Positions 31,953-40,647 of a stretch of DNA of 64,000 bases are shown piece after piece. Every line of letters begins with the position of its first letter. Position 1 is the stretch's first letter. Under the pieces are notes generated by a model. That model was not told the DNA's origin, made no database searches, and worked only from the letters and a program-made list of their open reading frames with translations. Source of the DNA: Hyphomicrobiales bacterium (lineage in GTDB: Bacteria; Pseudomonadota; Alphaproteobacteria; Rhizobiales; Rhizobiaceae). The position numbers and the translations under genes were made by a program. The stretch covers positions 1-64,000 of the forward strand of contig JAFKJU010000022.1 in assembly GCA_017305935.1 (NCBI GenBank), read 5' to 3'.

Positions 31953-32084
31953 CAGCGCCCGTCATCCTGTTGAAACAGGCTTGCGATAGCCTTGCTCTCG
32001 TGCGCATTGTAGCCGCGGTGCGCAGTCGACCTTAGCAACGATTCGTTTCACGCAGCCAAGCTGCCGGACAGAGGATGATGCCCC

Positions 32085-32303
32085 ATGTCCTATACACCGA
32101 TTCATCGCGTCTTGCCCGCCCTGAACCCGGACGACCTTGCGGTCGTCGCGCGGGTTTTCGAACGAGTCTGCGCCGATTGCAACGAGCCGACCAGCAGTTT
32201 GGTTGCCGCGCGTTGCGCCGGTACGCTGATCCGCTCCTTTCAGCGCGGCATCGCCGAGGAGGAGATGCTGCTCGATATCGGCCATGCGGTCTTGCGCTCC
32301 TGA
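32085..32303 (+). CDS. Small conserved rhizobial hypothetical protein
   Basis: 72 residues, soluble, largely helical: YTPIHRVLPALNPDDLAVVARVFERVCADC, ending LLDIGHAVLRS. I recognise no domain. GGATGATGCCCC gives a modest ribosome site. It is located after thuB, separated by 132 bases with no visible feature. Confidence rests on coding-like composition and start context. Confidence 0.6.
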   Translation: MSYTPIHRVLPALNPDDLAVVARVFERVCADCNEPTSSLVAARCAGTLIRSFQRGIAEEEMLLDIGHAVLRS

Positions 32304-32382
32304 ACTTGTCCTGGCACGATTGCGCGCGGACCCGACGCAATCTTCGTTTGGCAAATGTCGCCGCTGCGGCTATGCAAGGGCC

Positions 32383-32544
32383 ATGTCCGACAACGTCATC
32401 AAATTTCAGCCCCGCCCGAAACCGCAGCCGCCACGGCAGACGCCGCCCTGGGCGAAACGCCTGCTGGTGGTGCTGGCCATCGCGGCCTTCTTCATCGCTG
32501 CCTATGTCTATTTCGCGCTGACGGGTGCGGCCGCCGGCGTGTGA
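32383..32544 (+). CDS. 53-residue single-pass membrane protein
   Basis: MSDNVIKFQPRPKP opens a basic, proline-rich cytosolic part, followed by AKRLLVVLAIAAFFIAAYVYFAL as one helix and a very short tail. Small proteins of this design (VIKFxPRPKPxxP, then helix) are common in rhizobia; function unknown. The ATG has CAAGGG 3-8 bases before it. Confidence 0.65.
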   Translation: MSDNVIKFQPRPKPQPPRQTPPWAKRLLVVLAIAAFFIAAYVYFALTGAAAGV

Positions 32545-32691
32545 TGTTCTTCAGGAAAACAGCGGGATGCAACGTTTTACGCAAGCAATGCGAAAGCGCT
32601 TGATCGATATTCAGCGGTTTTGGCAAGCGCCCTGGTATGGCCGCTTTGGCGGATCGATGGCTCGCCGGCAGCCGCGGATTAAGCAGCGCGT

Positions 32692-33056
32692 TCACCTCGC
32701 CGCCTGGTTCCATTCCTTCCGCAGGATGGCTACTGAATCGTGTTCCCGTAAATGGGAATGCCGCCGTCGTCTTTCTTGAACGATACGAATTCCTTGAGCA
32801 ATCCTTCCCAGTGCATTCCCAGTTTCTCGCATAGCCGCTGGGAGGACGTGTTGTGGTCCTCCACAGAGGCATAAAGCTGCCGCGCTGCCCGCGCTGTGAA
32901 AAGATGGGCGAACAGCGCTGTCGCGGCTTAGAAGGCATAGCCGGCTCCGCCGAACACCGGATTGAAATTCCAGCCGACGGAGAAGGTATCGCCATCTTCG
33001 TGAACCGCCAAGGGATCGCCGACAAGCCTGTTGGGTTCCTTCAAGAATAGACTAAG
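32692..33056 (-). pseudogene. Decayed GNAT (RimJ/RimL-type) acetyltransferase, C-terminal part only
   Basis: On the minus strand one frame reads LAVHEDGDTFSVGWNFNPVF, GGAGYAF, then a TAA, then AATALFAHLFTARAARQLYA, SVEDHNTSSQRLCEKLGM and GLLKEFVSFKKDDGGIPIYG. This is the C-terminal half of a GNAT protein, including its acetyl-CoA-binding region. A stop replaces what is probably GAA (Glu), a one-base deletion after NTIQ breaks the frame (restoring it gives YAILRKEWNQAAR then stop), and the N-terminal half is missing. The remnant stops 25 bases from the 3' end of tRNA-Arg. Confidence 0.8.
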
Positions 33057-33080
33057 CAAAGAAGCCGGGAAGTGGAATAG

Positions 33081-33157
33081 TGGCGCACCCGACAGGATTC
33101 GAACCTGTGACCTTTGGAATCGGAATCCAACACTCTATCCAGCTGAGCTACGGGTGC
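33081..33157 (-). tRNA. tRNA-Arg (anticodon CCG)
   Basis: 77 nucleotides including an encoded CCA. The acceptor stem is GCACCCG/CGGGTGC with discriminator G; the D-arm is GCTCAGCTGGATAGAGT; the anticodon stem TTGGA/TCCAA encloses loop TTCCGAT with anticodon CCG; the T-arm is ACAGG TTCGAAT CCTGT. Reads CGG codons. Confidence 0.97.
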
Positions 33158-33364
33158 ATCCGTGAGCGGCGAAGATTCGCCGTCGTGCTGGTGTAGGGTT
33201 CTTAGCTCAGGATGGGCGGGGCTTCAATCTGAAAATGCCTGCCGGATGCGATTTACAGTGGGTGGAATGTTACCGTAAAGTTCGTCCGGGTGTGCAGGGC
33301 GGGATTTCGTTTGAAGGCGTTCCGGGGTAGAGCTGGGAAAACGTCCTTTCGGGAAGCCAGTGCC

Positions 33365-33604
33365 ATGCAGTTGATCGATCCGAGCCATCCGTTCTACCGA
33401 CCGCTCTGGATCCGATTGCTGGTCGTCGGGTCCTGTACGGCGTGGACGGCGGTCGAAGCCTATGCGCGGCAGCCTTTCTGGGCGGTCATCACCGGGGCTG
33501 CGGCGGTCTATTCAGCCTATATGCTGCTGTTCACCTACAAGCCGGCCCCTGAAGCGCCTGCCGCGCCGCCGTCTTCAGACAGCAACGGGCCGGAGCAGCC
33601 CTAA
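33365..33604 (+). CDS. Small membrane protein (DUF3329-like)
   Basis: 79 residues. MQLIDPSHPFYRPLWIRLLVVG is followed by two short helices (SCTAWTAVEAY and AVITGAAAVYSAYMLLFTY) and a Pro/Ala-rich tail. The N-terminal FIDPxHPFYRPLW pattern recurs in rhizobial DUF3329 proteins. Function unknown. The frame is open from 33290, but the protein-like part begins at ATG 33365. Confidence 0.75.
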   Translation: MQLIDPSHPFYRPLWIRLLVVGSCTAWTAVEAYARQPFWAVITGAAAVYSAYMLLFTYKPAPEAPAAPPSSDSNGPEQP

Positions 33605-33618
33605 CACGCGACGCTTCT

Positions 33619-33658
33619 TGGACCGGAAAACCGCCGCACTTCTCCTGGAAATGCCTTA
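33619..33658. repeat. Dispersed palindromic intergenic repeat, copy D
   Basis: GGACCGGAAAACC through CACTTCTCCTGGAAATGCC. The stop codon (33656-33658) of the J-domain-like gene on the minus strand is formed by its edge. Confidence 0.65.
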
Positions 33659-34108
33659 ACGGCCTGGCTGGAGGCGGCGCAGGGCTTCGTCGACCATCAG
33701 GTTGGCGACGGTCATGCGGATATTGGCCTTGTCGCGATAGGGTTCGGAAAAGCCGTCGGGATGGTTCTTCCTGGCAAAGGCGCGACGCTTGTCCTGAAGG
33801 ATTTGCACCGTATCGTCGGGGGCGAGGGCCAGATCCTCCGATATCTCGGCAAGCGTCAGGCGCAGCAGGTGCGGCGGTATTTGCGGTTCGGGCGGCGGCG
33901 GGGCGTCGATCCCGTCAAGCGCGTCGCGATAGCCGCGGTCCAGGCTGCCGCGATGGTCGGCGCCGGGTTCGAAAACGGCGCCGACAAAGCCGCCGCCGAA
34001 GGCGGAAAGGCTGGGTTGGGCGGCGGGCATTCCGTCTTCGTCCTCCGATTCGCACTCCTGCCTCAGCCGGTCGAGAACGGATTCGAACAGCGATTTTCCG
34101 AACAGCAC
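33656..34108 (-). CDS. J-domain-like protein
   Basis: 150 residues. The N-terminal half is low complexity and acidic (ECESEDEDGMPAAQP). Residues about 85-147 resemble a shortened J domain: LTLAEISEDLALAPDDTVQILQDKRRAFARKNHPDG, with the HPD signature intact, and a final helix MTVANLMVDEALRRL. It could be an Hsp70 partner or simply a conserved rhizobial protein that keeps the fold. No helicase or zinc finger is attached. Its stop codon touches a palindromic repeat. Confidence 0.72.
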   Translation of the reverse strand: MLFGKSLFESVLDRLRQECESEDEDGMPAAQPSLSAFGGGFVGAVFEPGADHRGSLDRGYRDALDGIDAPPPPEPQIPPHLLRLTLAEISEDLALAPDDTVQILQDKRRAFARKNHPDGFSEPYRDKANIRMTVANLMVDEALRRLQPGR

Positions 34109-34154
34109 GGGCCGCTTCCTTTCTTCCCTGTGAAGCGACGCGAAGGCTAAGAGG

Positions 34155-35174
34155 TCAAAGTGGCGCGAAACTGGTGGTTTCGGACAGGATGCGCGACTGC
34201 TCCAGGATCATGTCGTAAAGCAGGCGGGCGCTGGGCGGAAGCGCGCGTTCGCGCATGGTGATCAGGCTGTAGGGCTTGACGGTGATGTCGAAATCGGCAG
34301 GCAGGATGCGGATTTCGCCGGCGCGCGAACTCTGCCCGACCAGGAACTGCGCCATGTCGAGGGCAACGGGAGCGATGGCGTTGGAATCGCGAATGACGGC
34401 GACCGTCAGCAACAGCGAGGTCATGTTGATGATGTTGGCCGGCATCGGCAGGTCGGCGCGCATGAAGATATCCTCCAGCGTGCGGCGCAGCAGCGTGCCT
34501 GGCGGCTGGAACACCCAGTCGTAGCGGGTCAGGTCAGCAAGGCTTGCAAGCCCCTGCTTCAACAGCGGATGGCCGCTGCGCACGATCAGGCAGGCGCGCT
34601 CGACGCCGATCTCATGCATATGGAATTGCTGGGGATTGATGTCTTCTGGAATGCGGCCGAGGATGAAGTCGTGGCGCGCCGCCATCAACTCGCGGGCGAG
34701 AATGTTGCTGGTTTCTACCTGAACGTTGATCTCGATGCCGGGATAGGCCGAGGTCACCCGGCGCACGGCAGGCACGACAAGGCTGAGCGCCGGCGCGGTG
34801 ACGGCGCCGACGAAGACCGAGCCGCCGCGCCCGGTGCGCAACTCCGAAAGCTCGCGGCCGGCCTCGCGCAGTTCCAGCAGGATTTTTCGAGCGCGCTTGG
34901 CAAGGGCGGCGCCATAGGTGGTGAGCACGACGCCGCGGGCGATGCGTTCGCATAGGGGTGCGCGCACGATCGCTTCCATTTCCGAGACCATGCGCGAGGC
35001 CGCCGGCTGCGACATGTGCAGCGCTTCGGCCGCCGCCGAGACCTGCCCGAGATCTTCCAGCGCCACCAGCATCTGCAGATGGCCGAGCTTCAGGCCGCTC
35101 TTAATCAGGGTGGGGCCGTCACTGTCCTGGCCGTGTACCTTGCCGGAATTCGCTATCGGGACGTGCATACTCAT
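34155..35174 (-). CDS. gbpR: LysR-family regulator GbpR
   Basis: 339 residues. Helix-turn-helix at about 33-60 (LGQVSAAAEALHMSQPAASRMVSEME), followed by a substrate-binding domain with VFVGAVTAPALSLVVPAVRRV. In Agrobacterium the divergent gbpR controls chvE in response to sugars such as galactose and arabinose. Here it is divergent from chvE over 272 bases that include an inverted repeat. ATG 35174 or 35168 are both possible. Confidence 0.9.
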   Translation of the reverse strand: MSMHVPIANSGKVHGQDSDGPTLIKSGLKLGHLQMLVALEDLGQVSAAAEALHMSQPAASRMVSEMEAIVRAPLCERIARGVVLTTYGAALAKRARKILLELREAGRELSELRTGRGGSVFVGAVTAPALSLVVPAVRRVTSAYPGIEINVQVETSNILARELMAARHDFILGRIPEDINPQQFHMHEIGVERACLIVRSGHPLLKQGLASLADLTRYDWVFQPPGTLLRRTLEDIFMRADLPMPANIINMTSLLLTVAVIRDSNAIAPVALDMAQFLVGQSSRAGEIRILPADFDITVKPYSLITMRERALPPSARLLYDMILEQSRILSETTSFAPL

Positions 35175-35244
35175 GAGAAGGGCTGTTTCCGGCAAATGCC
35201 ATTTAAAACGTTGCAAACGGAGGCATTATATCAATTTTGGTATG

Positions 35245-35261
35245 CGATATGCAAGATATCG
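35245..35261. promoter_or_regulatory. Candidate GbpR operator in gbpR-chvE intergenic region
   Basis: CGATAT-GCAAG-ATATCG, a 6-base perfect inverted repeat with 5-base spacer, near the middle of the divergent region and just before a TTGACA (35265-35270). This fits the dyad symmetry of a LysR-type site. I see no other strong dyad here. Confidence 0.5.
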
Positions 35262-35446
35262 TATTTGACAGGTATGGGAAAAAAGACGAGGTTGCAAAGT
35301 GTGTGCTGGAGCAGCTCAAGCGGCTGGCGGGACGGGGAGACGCTGGCAGACACAGCCCGACGGGCGACGACGCCTTTCGTCACCGGCCGGCCACGGACCG
35401 ACTTGCGGGCTTTCCGGCCTGTTTATTGCCACTCAGGGAGAGAGAC

Positions 35447-36517
35447 ATGAAAACCCTTCTTTCGTTGTTCGCAGCGACCGCGATCAGCGTCGCTTCGTTC
35501 GTCATGCCGACGCTGGCCGCCGACAAGGGCGTGGTCGGCATCTCGATGCCGACGAAGACGTCGACGCGCTGGATCTCGGACGGCGAGACCATGGAAAAGC
35601 TGTTCAAGGATGCCGGCTACACGCCGGACCTGCAGTTTGCCGATGACGACATTCCCAACCAGCTCGCCCAGATCGAGAACATGGTCACCAAGGGCGCCAA
35701 GGTTCTGGTCATCGGCGCCATCGACGGCACGACGCTGTCGGACATCCTGCAGCGCGCCCATGACGCCGGCGTCAAGGTCATCGCCTATGACCGTCTGATC
35801 CGCGACTCTGCCAATGTCGACTATTACGCCACCTTCGACAACTTCCAGGTGGGCGTGTTGCAGGCGACGACGCTGGTCAACGGCCTGAAGGCGAATTTCG
35901 CCGACACCAAGCCGTGGAACGTCGAACTGTTCGGCGGCTCGCCGGACGACAACAACGCCTTCTTCTTCTATGACGGGGCCATGTCCGTCCTGCAGCCGTT
36001 GATCGACAGCGGCGACATCGTCGTCAAGTCCGGCCAGAAGGGCATGGAACAGGTCGGCACGCTGCGCTGGGACGGCGCCGTCGCCCAGGCGCGCATGGAA
36101 AACCTGCTCTCCTCGACTTATACCGATGCGCATGTCAACGGCGTTCTCTCGCCCTATGACGGCCTGTCCATCGGCATCCTTTCGGCCCTTAAGGGCGTCG
36201 GTTACGGTTCCGGCGACATGAAGATGCCGATCGTCACCGGCCAGGACGCCGAGCTGCCCTCCGTCAAGTCGATCCTTGCCGGCGAGCAGTATTCGTCCAT
36301 CTTCAAGGACACGCGCGAACTCGCCAAGGTTTCCGTCAACATGGTCAACGCGCTGATGGAAGGCAAGGAACCCGAGGTCAACGACACCAAGACCTATGAC
36401 AACGGCGTCAAGGTCGTTCCCTCCTACCTGCTGAAGCCCGTCGCCGTCGACAAGTCGAACGTCAAGGACGTGCTTGTCGGCGCCGGTTACTACACCGCCG
36501 ACCAGATCGACAAGTAA
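35447..36517 (+). CDS. chvE: Periplasmic sugar-binding protein ChvE
   Basis: 356 residues. Signal peptide 1-24 ([22 protein letters not shown]), then the mature start [24 protein letters not shown] typical of ChvE. Binds galactose, glucose, arabinose and related sugars, feeding GguAB, and in Agrobacterium also signals to VirA. ATG 35447 follows GGGAGAGAGAC. A hairpin lies after the stop, before gguA, which probably keeps the binding protein more abundant than the rest. Confidence 0.95.
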   Translation: MKTLLSLFAATAISVASFVMPTLAADKGVVGISMPTKTSTRWISDGETMEKLFKDAGYTPDLQFADDDIPNQLAQIENMVTKGAKVLVIGAIDGTTLSDILQRAHDAGVKVIAYDRLIRDSANVDYYATFDNFQVGVLQATTLVNGLKANFADTKPWNVELFGGSPDDNNAFFFYDGAMSVLQPLIDSGDIVVKSGQKGMEQVGTLRWDGAVAQARMENLLSSTYTDAHVNGVLSPYDGLSIGILSALKGVGYGSGDMKMPIVTGQDAELPSVKSILAGEQYSSIFKDTRELAKVSVNMVNALMEGKEPEVNDTKTYDNGVKVVPSYLLKPVAVDKSNVKDVLVGAGYYTADQIDK

Positions 36518-36536
36518 TCGCATCTGCAAGCCATGA

Positions 36537-36565
36537 GGGAATCCGCGCGAGACGCGCGGATTCCC
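36537..36565 (+). terminator. Intra-operon hairpin between chvE and gguA
   Basis: GGGAATCCGCGCG, loop AGA, and exact complement, followed by only a short T stretch. It is probably a partial terminator or mRNA-stabilising hairpin, favouring chvE over gguAB. Confidence 0.7.
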
Positions 36566-36601
36566 TTCGGACTCGGAGGTCTATCGCCGGCCGGATCGCG
36601 C

Positions 36602-36640
36602 GCATTTCCAGGGAAATACCGGTTTTCCATCGAGAAATGC
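36602..36640. repeat. Dispersed palindromic intergenic repeat, copy E
   Basis: GCATTTCCAGGGAAATACCG joined to GTTTTCCATCGAGAAATGCC between chvE and gguA; opposite orientation to most other copies. Confidence 0.65.
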
Positions 36641-36674
36641 CCGAACAGAACCGGGCGGTCAGGGAATGCCTGAC

Positions 36675-38210
36675 ATGGAAAACATCATTCTCGAAATGCG
36701 CAACATCACCAAGACGTTTCCGGGGGTGAAGGCTCTCGACAACGTCAGCTTCAAGGTCAGCGAAGGCGAGATCCACGCGCTGGTCGGCGAGAACGGCGCC
36801 GGCAAGTCGACCCTGATGAAGGTTCTGAGCGGCGTCTATCCCGCCGGAACCTATGAGGGTGAAATCCACTACGACGGCAAGGTCCGCGCCTTCAGCACGA
36901 TTTCCGACAGCGAGGAACTCGGCATCATCATCATCCACCAGGAGCTGGCGCTGGTGCCGCTTCTGTCGATCGCCGAAAATATCTTTCTCGGCAACGAAAT
37001 CGCCCAGAAGGGCGTCATCGACTGGCGCGAGACCTTCGCGCGCACGAAGGAACTGCTCGCCAAGGTCGGCCTCAACGAGGCGCCGGCGACGCTGATCACC
37101 GATATCGGCGTCGGTAAGCAACAGCTCGTGGAAATCGCCAAGGCGCTGTCGAAGAAGGTGCGGCTGCTGATCCTCGACGAACCGACCGCCTCGCTCAACG
37201 AAACCGACAGCCATGCGCTGTTGCAGCTGCTGATGGAGTTTCGCCGCCAGGGCCTGACCTCAATCATCATTTCGCACAAGCTGAACGAGATCAAGCTGGT
37301 CGCCGACAAGATCACCATCCTGCGCGACGGCGGCACCGTGGAGACGCTGGACTGTCATACGCAGGACATCAGCGAGGACCGCATCATCAAGGGCATGGTC
37401 GGCCGTGACATGGAGGATCGCTATCCGCCGCGCGAGCCGGATATCGGCCCGACGCTGCTGGAGGTGAAGAACTGGAACGTCTATCACCAGCAGCATCGCG
37501 ACCGGAAATTCCTGCATGACGTCAATTTCCATGTGAAGGCCGGCGAAGTCGTCGGCATTGCCGGGCTGATGGGCGCCGGGCGCACCGAGACGGCGATGAG
37601 CATCTTCGGCCGTTCCTGGGGCCACAAGATCACCGGCGAAGTGCTGATGCACGGCAAGCCGGTGGATGTCAGCACCATTCCACGCGCCGTCGAGGCGGGG
37701 CTCGCCTATGTGACGGAGGACCGCAAGCATCTCGGCCTGGTGCTGATGAACAACATCATGCACAACACCACGCTCGCCAATCTCGACGCCGTGGCCAACA
37801 ACGGCGTGATCGACGACCGGCGCGAGATGCAGGTGGCGACCGATTATCGCAAGCGACTGCGCATCCGCTCGCATTCGATCTACCAGGAAACGGTCAACCT
37901 CTCCGGTGGCAACCAGCAGAAGGTGGTGCTGTCGAAGTGGCTGTTCACCAATCCGGAGGTGCTGATCCTCGATGAACCCACGCGCGGCATCGACGTGGGG
38001 GCGAAATTCGAGATCTACTCCATCATCAACGAGCTTGCGGCGGAGGGGAAGGGCGTCCTGATGATTTCGTCGGAAATGCCGGAACTGCTGGGCACATGCG
38101 ACCGCATCTATGTGATGAACGAAGGCCGCATCGTTGCCGAGCTTGCCAAGGCCGAGGCAAGTCAGGAATCGATTATGCGCGCTATCATGCGCTCCGGGGA
38201 GAAACATTAA
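36675..38210 (+). CDS. gguA: Multiple monosaccharide ABC transporter ATPase GguA
   Basis: 511-residue double ATPase. First half: Walker [10 protein letters not shown] (about residue 38), signature modified as [13 protein letters not shown], Walker [12 protein letters not shown]. Second half: degenerate Walker [10 protein letters not shown], signature [15 protein letters not shown], Walker [18 protein letters not shown] 36675 was preferred over 36666 because AGGGA lies 9 bases before it. Powers import of ChvE-bound sugars. TAATG overlap with gguB. Confidence 0.95.
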   Translation: MENIILEMRNITKTFPGVKALDNVSFKVSEGEIHALVGENGAGKSTLMKVLSGVYPAGTYEGEIHYDGKVRAFSTISDSEELGIIIIHQELALVPLLSIAENIFLGNEIAQKGVIDWRETFARTKELLAKVGLNEAPATLITDIGVGKQQLVEIAKALSKKVRLLILDEPTASLNETDSHALLQLLMEFRRQGLTSIIISHKLNEIKLVADKITILRDGGTVETLDCHTQDISEDRIIKGMVGRDMEDRYPPREPDIGPTLLEVKNWNVYHQQHRDRKFLHDVNFHVKAGEVVGIAGLMGAGRTETAMSIFGRSWGHKITGEVLMHGKPVDVSTIPRAVEAGLAYVTEDRKHLGLVLMNNIMHNTTLANLDAVANNGVIDDRREMQVATDYRKRLRIRSHSIYQETVNLSGGNQQKVVLSKWLFTNPEVLILDEPTRGIDVGAKFEIYSIINELAAEGKGVLMISSEMPELLGTCDRIYVMNEGRIVAELAKAEASQESIMRAIMRSGEKH

Positions 38211-39421
38211 TGGCAACGGCGAGCGAAACCGACGCAAAAAACACGGCTTCGATCGGAAGCTACCTGCGCAACAATATTCGTGAATACGGCCTGCTGGTGG
38301 CGCTGGTCGTGATCATGGCGCTGTTCCAGGTCATTACGCAGGGCGTTCTCTTCCGCCCGGTCAACATCACCAACCTGGTATTGCAGAATTCCTTCATCGT
38401 CATCATGGCGCTCGGCATGCTGCTGATCATCGTGGCCGGGCATATCGACTTGTCGGTCGGCTCGATCGTCGCCTTCACCGGCGGGTTGTCGGCGATCATG
38501 CTGGTCAAATGGGGTATCCATTTTGCCATCGTCGTGCCGGTGTGTTTGATCCTCGGCGGCCTGGTCGGCGCTGCGCAGGGCTATTGGGTGGCCTACCAGA
38601 AGATTCCGTCGTTCATCGTGACGCTGGCGGGCATGCTGGTCTTCCGCGGTCTGACCTATCTGGTGCTGCAGAACCGCCCGATCGGCCCGTTCCCGCCGGA
38701 CTTTCAGAGACTGTCGACCGGCTTCGTGCCGGATCTCTTGTATTTCGCCAATCCGGCCCCGGAAACCATCACCAACTTCTTCGCGCTGGTCGTCGTCGTG
38801 GCGCTGGTGGCGGCGGCCGTCTATTTCGGTCTGCGCAACCGCGCGGTCAATGCCAAGCACGGCACCGAGAATGAGCCCTTCGTCTTTTTCGCGTTGCAGA
38901 TGGTCATCATCGGCGCTGTCGCGATCTTCATCGGCTTCCAGCTCTCGACCTATCGCGGCTTCCCGAACGTGCTGGTGGTCATGGCGCTGCTGATTGCCCT
39001 CTATACCTTCATCACGAACCGCTCGACCATCGGCCGGCGTATCTATGCCATGGGCGGCAACGAGAAGGCGGCGAAGCTTTCGGGCATCAACACCGAGCGG
39101 CTGACATTCTACGCCTTCGTCAACATGGGCGTGCTGGCCTCGCTCGCCGGCATGATCATCGCTGCCCGCCTCAACTCGGCGACGCCCAAGGCCGGCGTCG
39201 GCTTCGAGCTCGACGTCATTGCCGCCTGCTTCATCGGCGGCGCCTCCGCCTCCGGCGGCGTCGGCAAGATCACCGGCGCGGTCATCGGCGCCTTCATCAT
39301 GGGCGTCATGAACAACGGCATGTCGATCATGGGCCTCGGCATCGATTATCAGCAGCTCGTCAAGGGGCTCGTGCTGCTCGCTGCCGTCTTCTTCGACGTC
39401 TATAACAAGAACAAGGGCTGA
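38210..39421 (+). CDS. gguB: Multiple monosaccharide ABC transporter permease GguB
   Basis: 403 residues with about ten helices of the RbsC/XylH family. GHIDLSVGSIVAFTGGLSAI and the coupling part ALYTFITNRSTIGRRIYAMGGNEKAAKLSGINTERL are typical. Its ATG shares one base with the gguA stop (TAATG), so it is translationally coupled. A 165-base gap with a hairpin and a palindromic repeat separates it from gguC. Confidence 0.95.
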   Translation: MATASETDAKNTASIGSYLRNNIREYGLLVALVVIMALFQVITQGVLFRPVNITNLVLQNSFIVIMALGMLLIIVAGHIDLSVGSIVAFTGGLSAIMLVKWGIHFAIVVPVCLILGGLVGAAQGYWVAYQKIPSFIVTLAGMLVFRGLTYLVLQNRPIGPFPPDFQRLSTGFVPDLLYFANPAPETITNFFALVVVVALVAAAVYFGLRNRAVNAKHGTENEPFVFFALQMVIIGAVAIFIGFQLSTYRGFPNVLVVMALLIALYTFITNRSTIGRRIYAMGGNEKAAKLSGINTERLTFYAFVNMGVLASLAGMIIAARLNSATPKAGVGFELDVIAACFIGGASASGGVGKITGAVIGAFIMGVMNNGMSIMGLGIDYQQLVKGLVLLAAVFFDVYNKNKG

Positions 39422-39467
39422 GGCCCCAAGGCTCCAGCCGCACTGCATACATCATGGAGATGGGCAG

Positions 39468-39490
39468 TCCCGCCGCATAACGCGGCGGGA
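39468..39490 (+). other. Hairpin downstream of gguB
   Basis: TCCCGCCGC, 5-base loop, GCGGCGGGA, exact arms, no T-run. Probably an RNA-stability or partial termination element within the ggu operon. Confidence 0.55.
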
Positions 39491-39524
39491 ACGGACAGGC
39501 TTTGCCTGAAGCATACTATATTTC

Positions 39525-39571
39525 GCATTTCCGGACGGAAAACCGATCTCCACTTTTCCGCGAAATGCTCT
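39525..39571. repeat. Dispersed palindromic intergenic repeat, copy F
   Basis: The best-preserved copy: GCATTTCCGGACGGAAAACC, then GATCTCCACTTTTCCG and CGAAATGCTCT. It ends 15 bases before the gguC start and may contain its leader. Confidence 0.75.
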
Positions 39572-39586
39572 GAAAGGAACGAGACA

Positions 39587-40585
39587 ATGCTGATATCGCA
39601 GATCAAGGATAAGGATGGAAAGATCGCCGTTGCAGTGCGCGGCGGCCCGGGCGAGGCGGCGCGCATCGTCAATAGCGCGGAGAGCGTCTATGCATTGGCG
39701 CTGGAAGCGGCGAATGGTGGCAAGCGCTTCGCCGATGTCGTCGCAACCCATGGGCTCGGCGAGAGCGTCGATCTCGAGGCCGTCTATGCCGAGGGGCGTT
39801 TCCTGCCGCCGATCACCCATCCCGATCCGGCGCACCTGCACCTGACCGGTACGGGCCTCACCCATCTCGGTTCGGCTGCGACGCGCGATTCCATGCACAA
39901 GAAGGCGAGCGAGCAGGCCGAGGAGACCCTGACCGACTCGATGAAGATGTTCCGCATGGGTCTCGAAAACGGCAAGCCGGCCCTTGGTGAAAAGGGCGTG
40001 CAGCCGGAATGGTTCTACAAGGGCAACGGCACCCAGGCGGCGGCCCCTGGGGGCAATCTCGTCTCGCCCTCTTTCGCGCTGGATGGCGGCGAGGAACCGG
40101 AAATGGCCGGCATCTACATCATCGCTGACGACGGTATGCCGTTCCGCCTTGGTTTCGCGCTCGCCAACGAATTCTCCGACCATGTGACCGAGCGCATCAA
40201 CTATCTCTATCTCGCCCATTCGAAGTTGCGCCCGGCGAGCTTCGGTCCGGAAATCCGCATCGGCGCCGCGCCCGACGACATCAGGGGTGCATCGCGCATC
40301 CGTCGCGGCGGCGAACTGATCTTCGAAAAGCCGTTCCTGTCGGGCGAGGCGAACATGTCCCATACCTTCGCCAATCTCGAATACCATCATTTCAAATACG
40401 ACCTGTTCCGGGCGCCTGGCGATGTGCATGTTCATATGTTCGGCACGGCGACGCTCTCTTTTGCCGACGGCATCAAGCCCGAGGAAGGTGATGTCTTCGA
40501 AATCGAGGTCGCCGAATTCGGCCTGCCGCTGCGCAATGCGCTAAGCGTCGCCCCCGAGGACGACATCGTCGTGCGCCAGCTCTAA
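39587..40585 (+). CDS. gguC: GguC / AraD1-family protein (FAH-like fold)
   Basis: 332 residues of the AraD1/GguC family, related to fumarylacetoacetate hydrolase-type proteins. It has EPEMAGIYIIADDGMPFRLGFALANEFSDH and FGTATLSFADGIKPEEGDVFEIEV near the end. Located after gguB and before a sugar-acid dehydratase, it probably handles the 2-keto-3-deoxy acid made by that dehydratase, as aldolase, hydratase or hydrolase. The exact reaction is an inference. Confidence 0.9.
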   Translation: MLISQIKDKDGKIAVAVRGGPGEAARIVNSAESVYALALEAANGGKRFADVVATHGLGESVDLEAVYAEGRFLPPITHPDPAHLHLTGTGLTHLGSAATRDSMHKKASEQAEETLTDSMKMFRMGLENGKPALGEKGVQPEWFYKGNGTQAAAPGGNLVSPSFALDGGEEPEMAGIYIIADDGMPFRLGFALANEFSDHVTERINYLYLAHSKLRPASFGPEIRIGAAPDDIRGASRIRRGGELIFEKPFLSGEANMSHTFANLEYHHFKYDLFRAPGDVHVHMFGTATLSFADGIKPEEGDVFEIEVAEFGLPLRNALSVAPEDDIVVRQL

Positions 40586-40647
40586 CCCATGACAATTTGC
40601 CGGCGGTTCCGCTCCCGGGAAACCCGGCAAAACCGAGGATGAAACCC

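Noticed and set aside
32492..33025. 177-residue minus-strand open frame
   Set aside because: It is an out-of-frame reading of the decayed acetyltransferase; the homologous frame is a different one with a stop and a frameshift.
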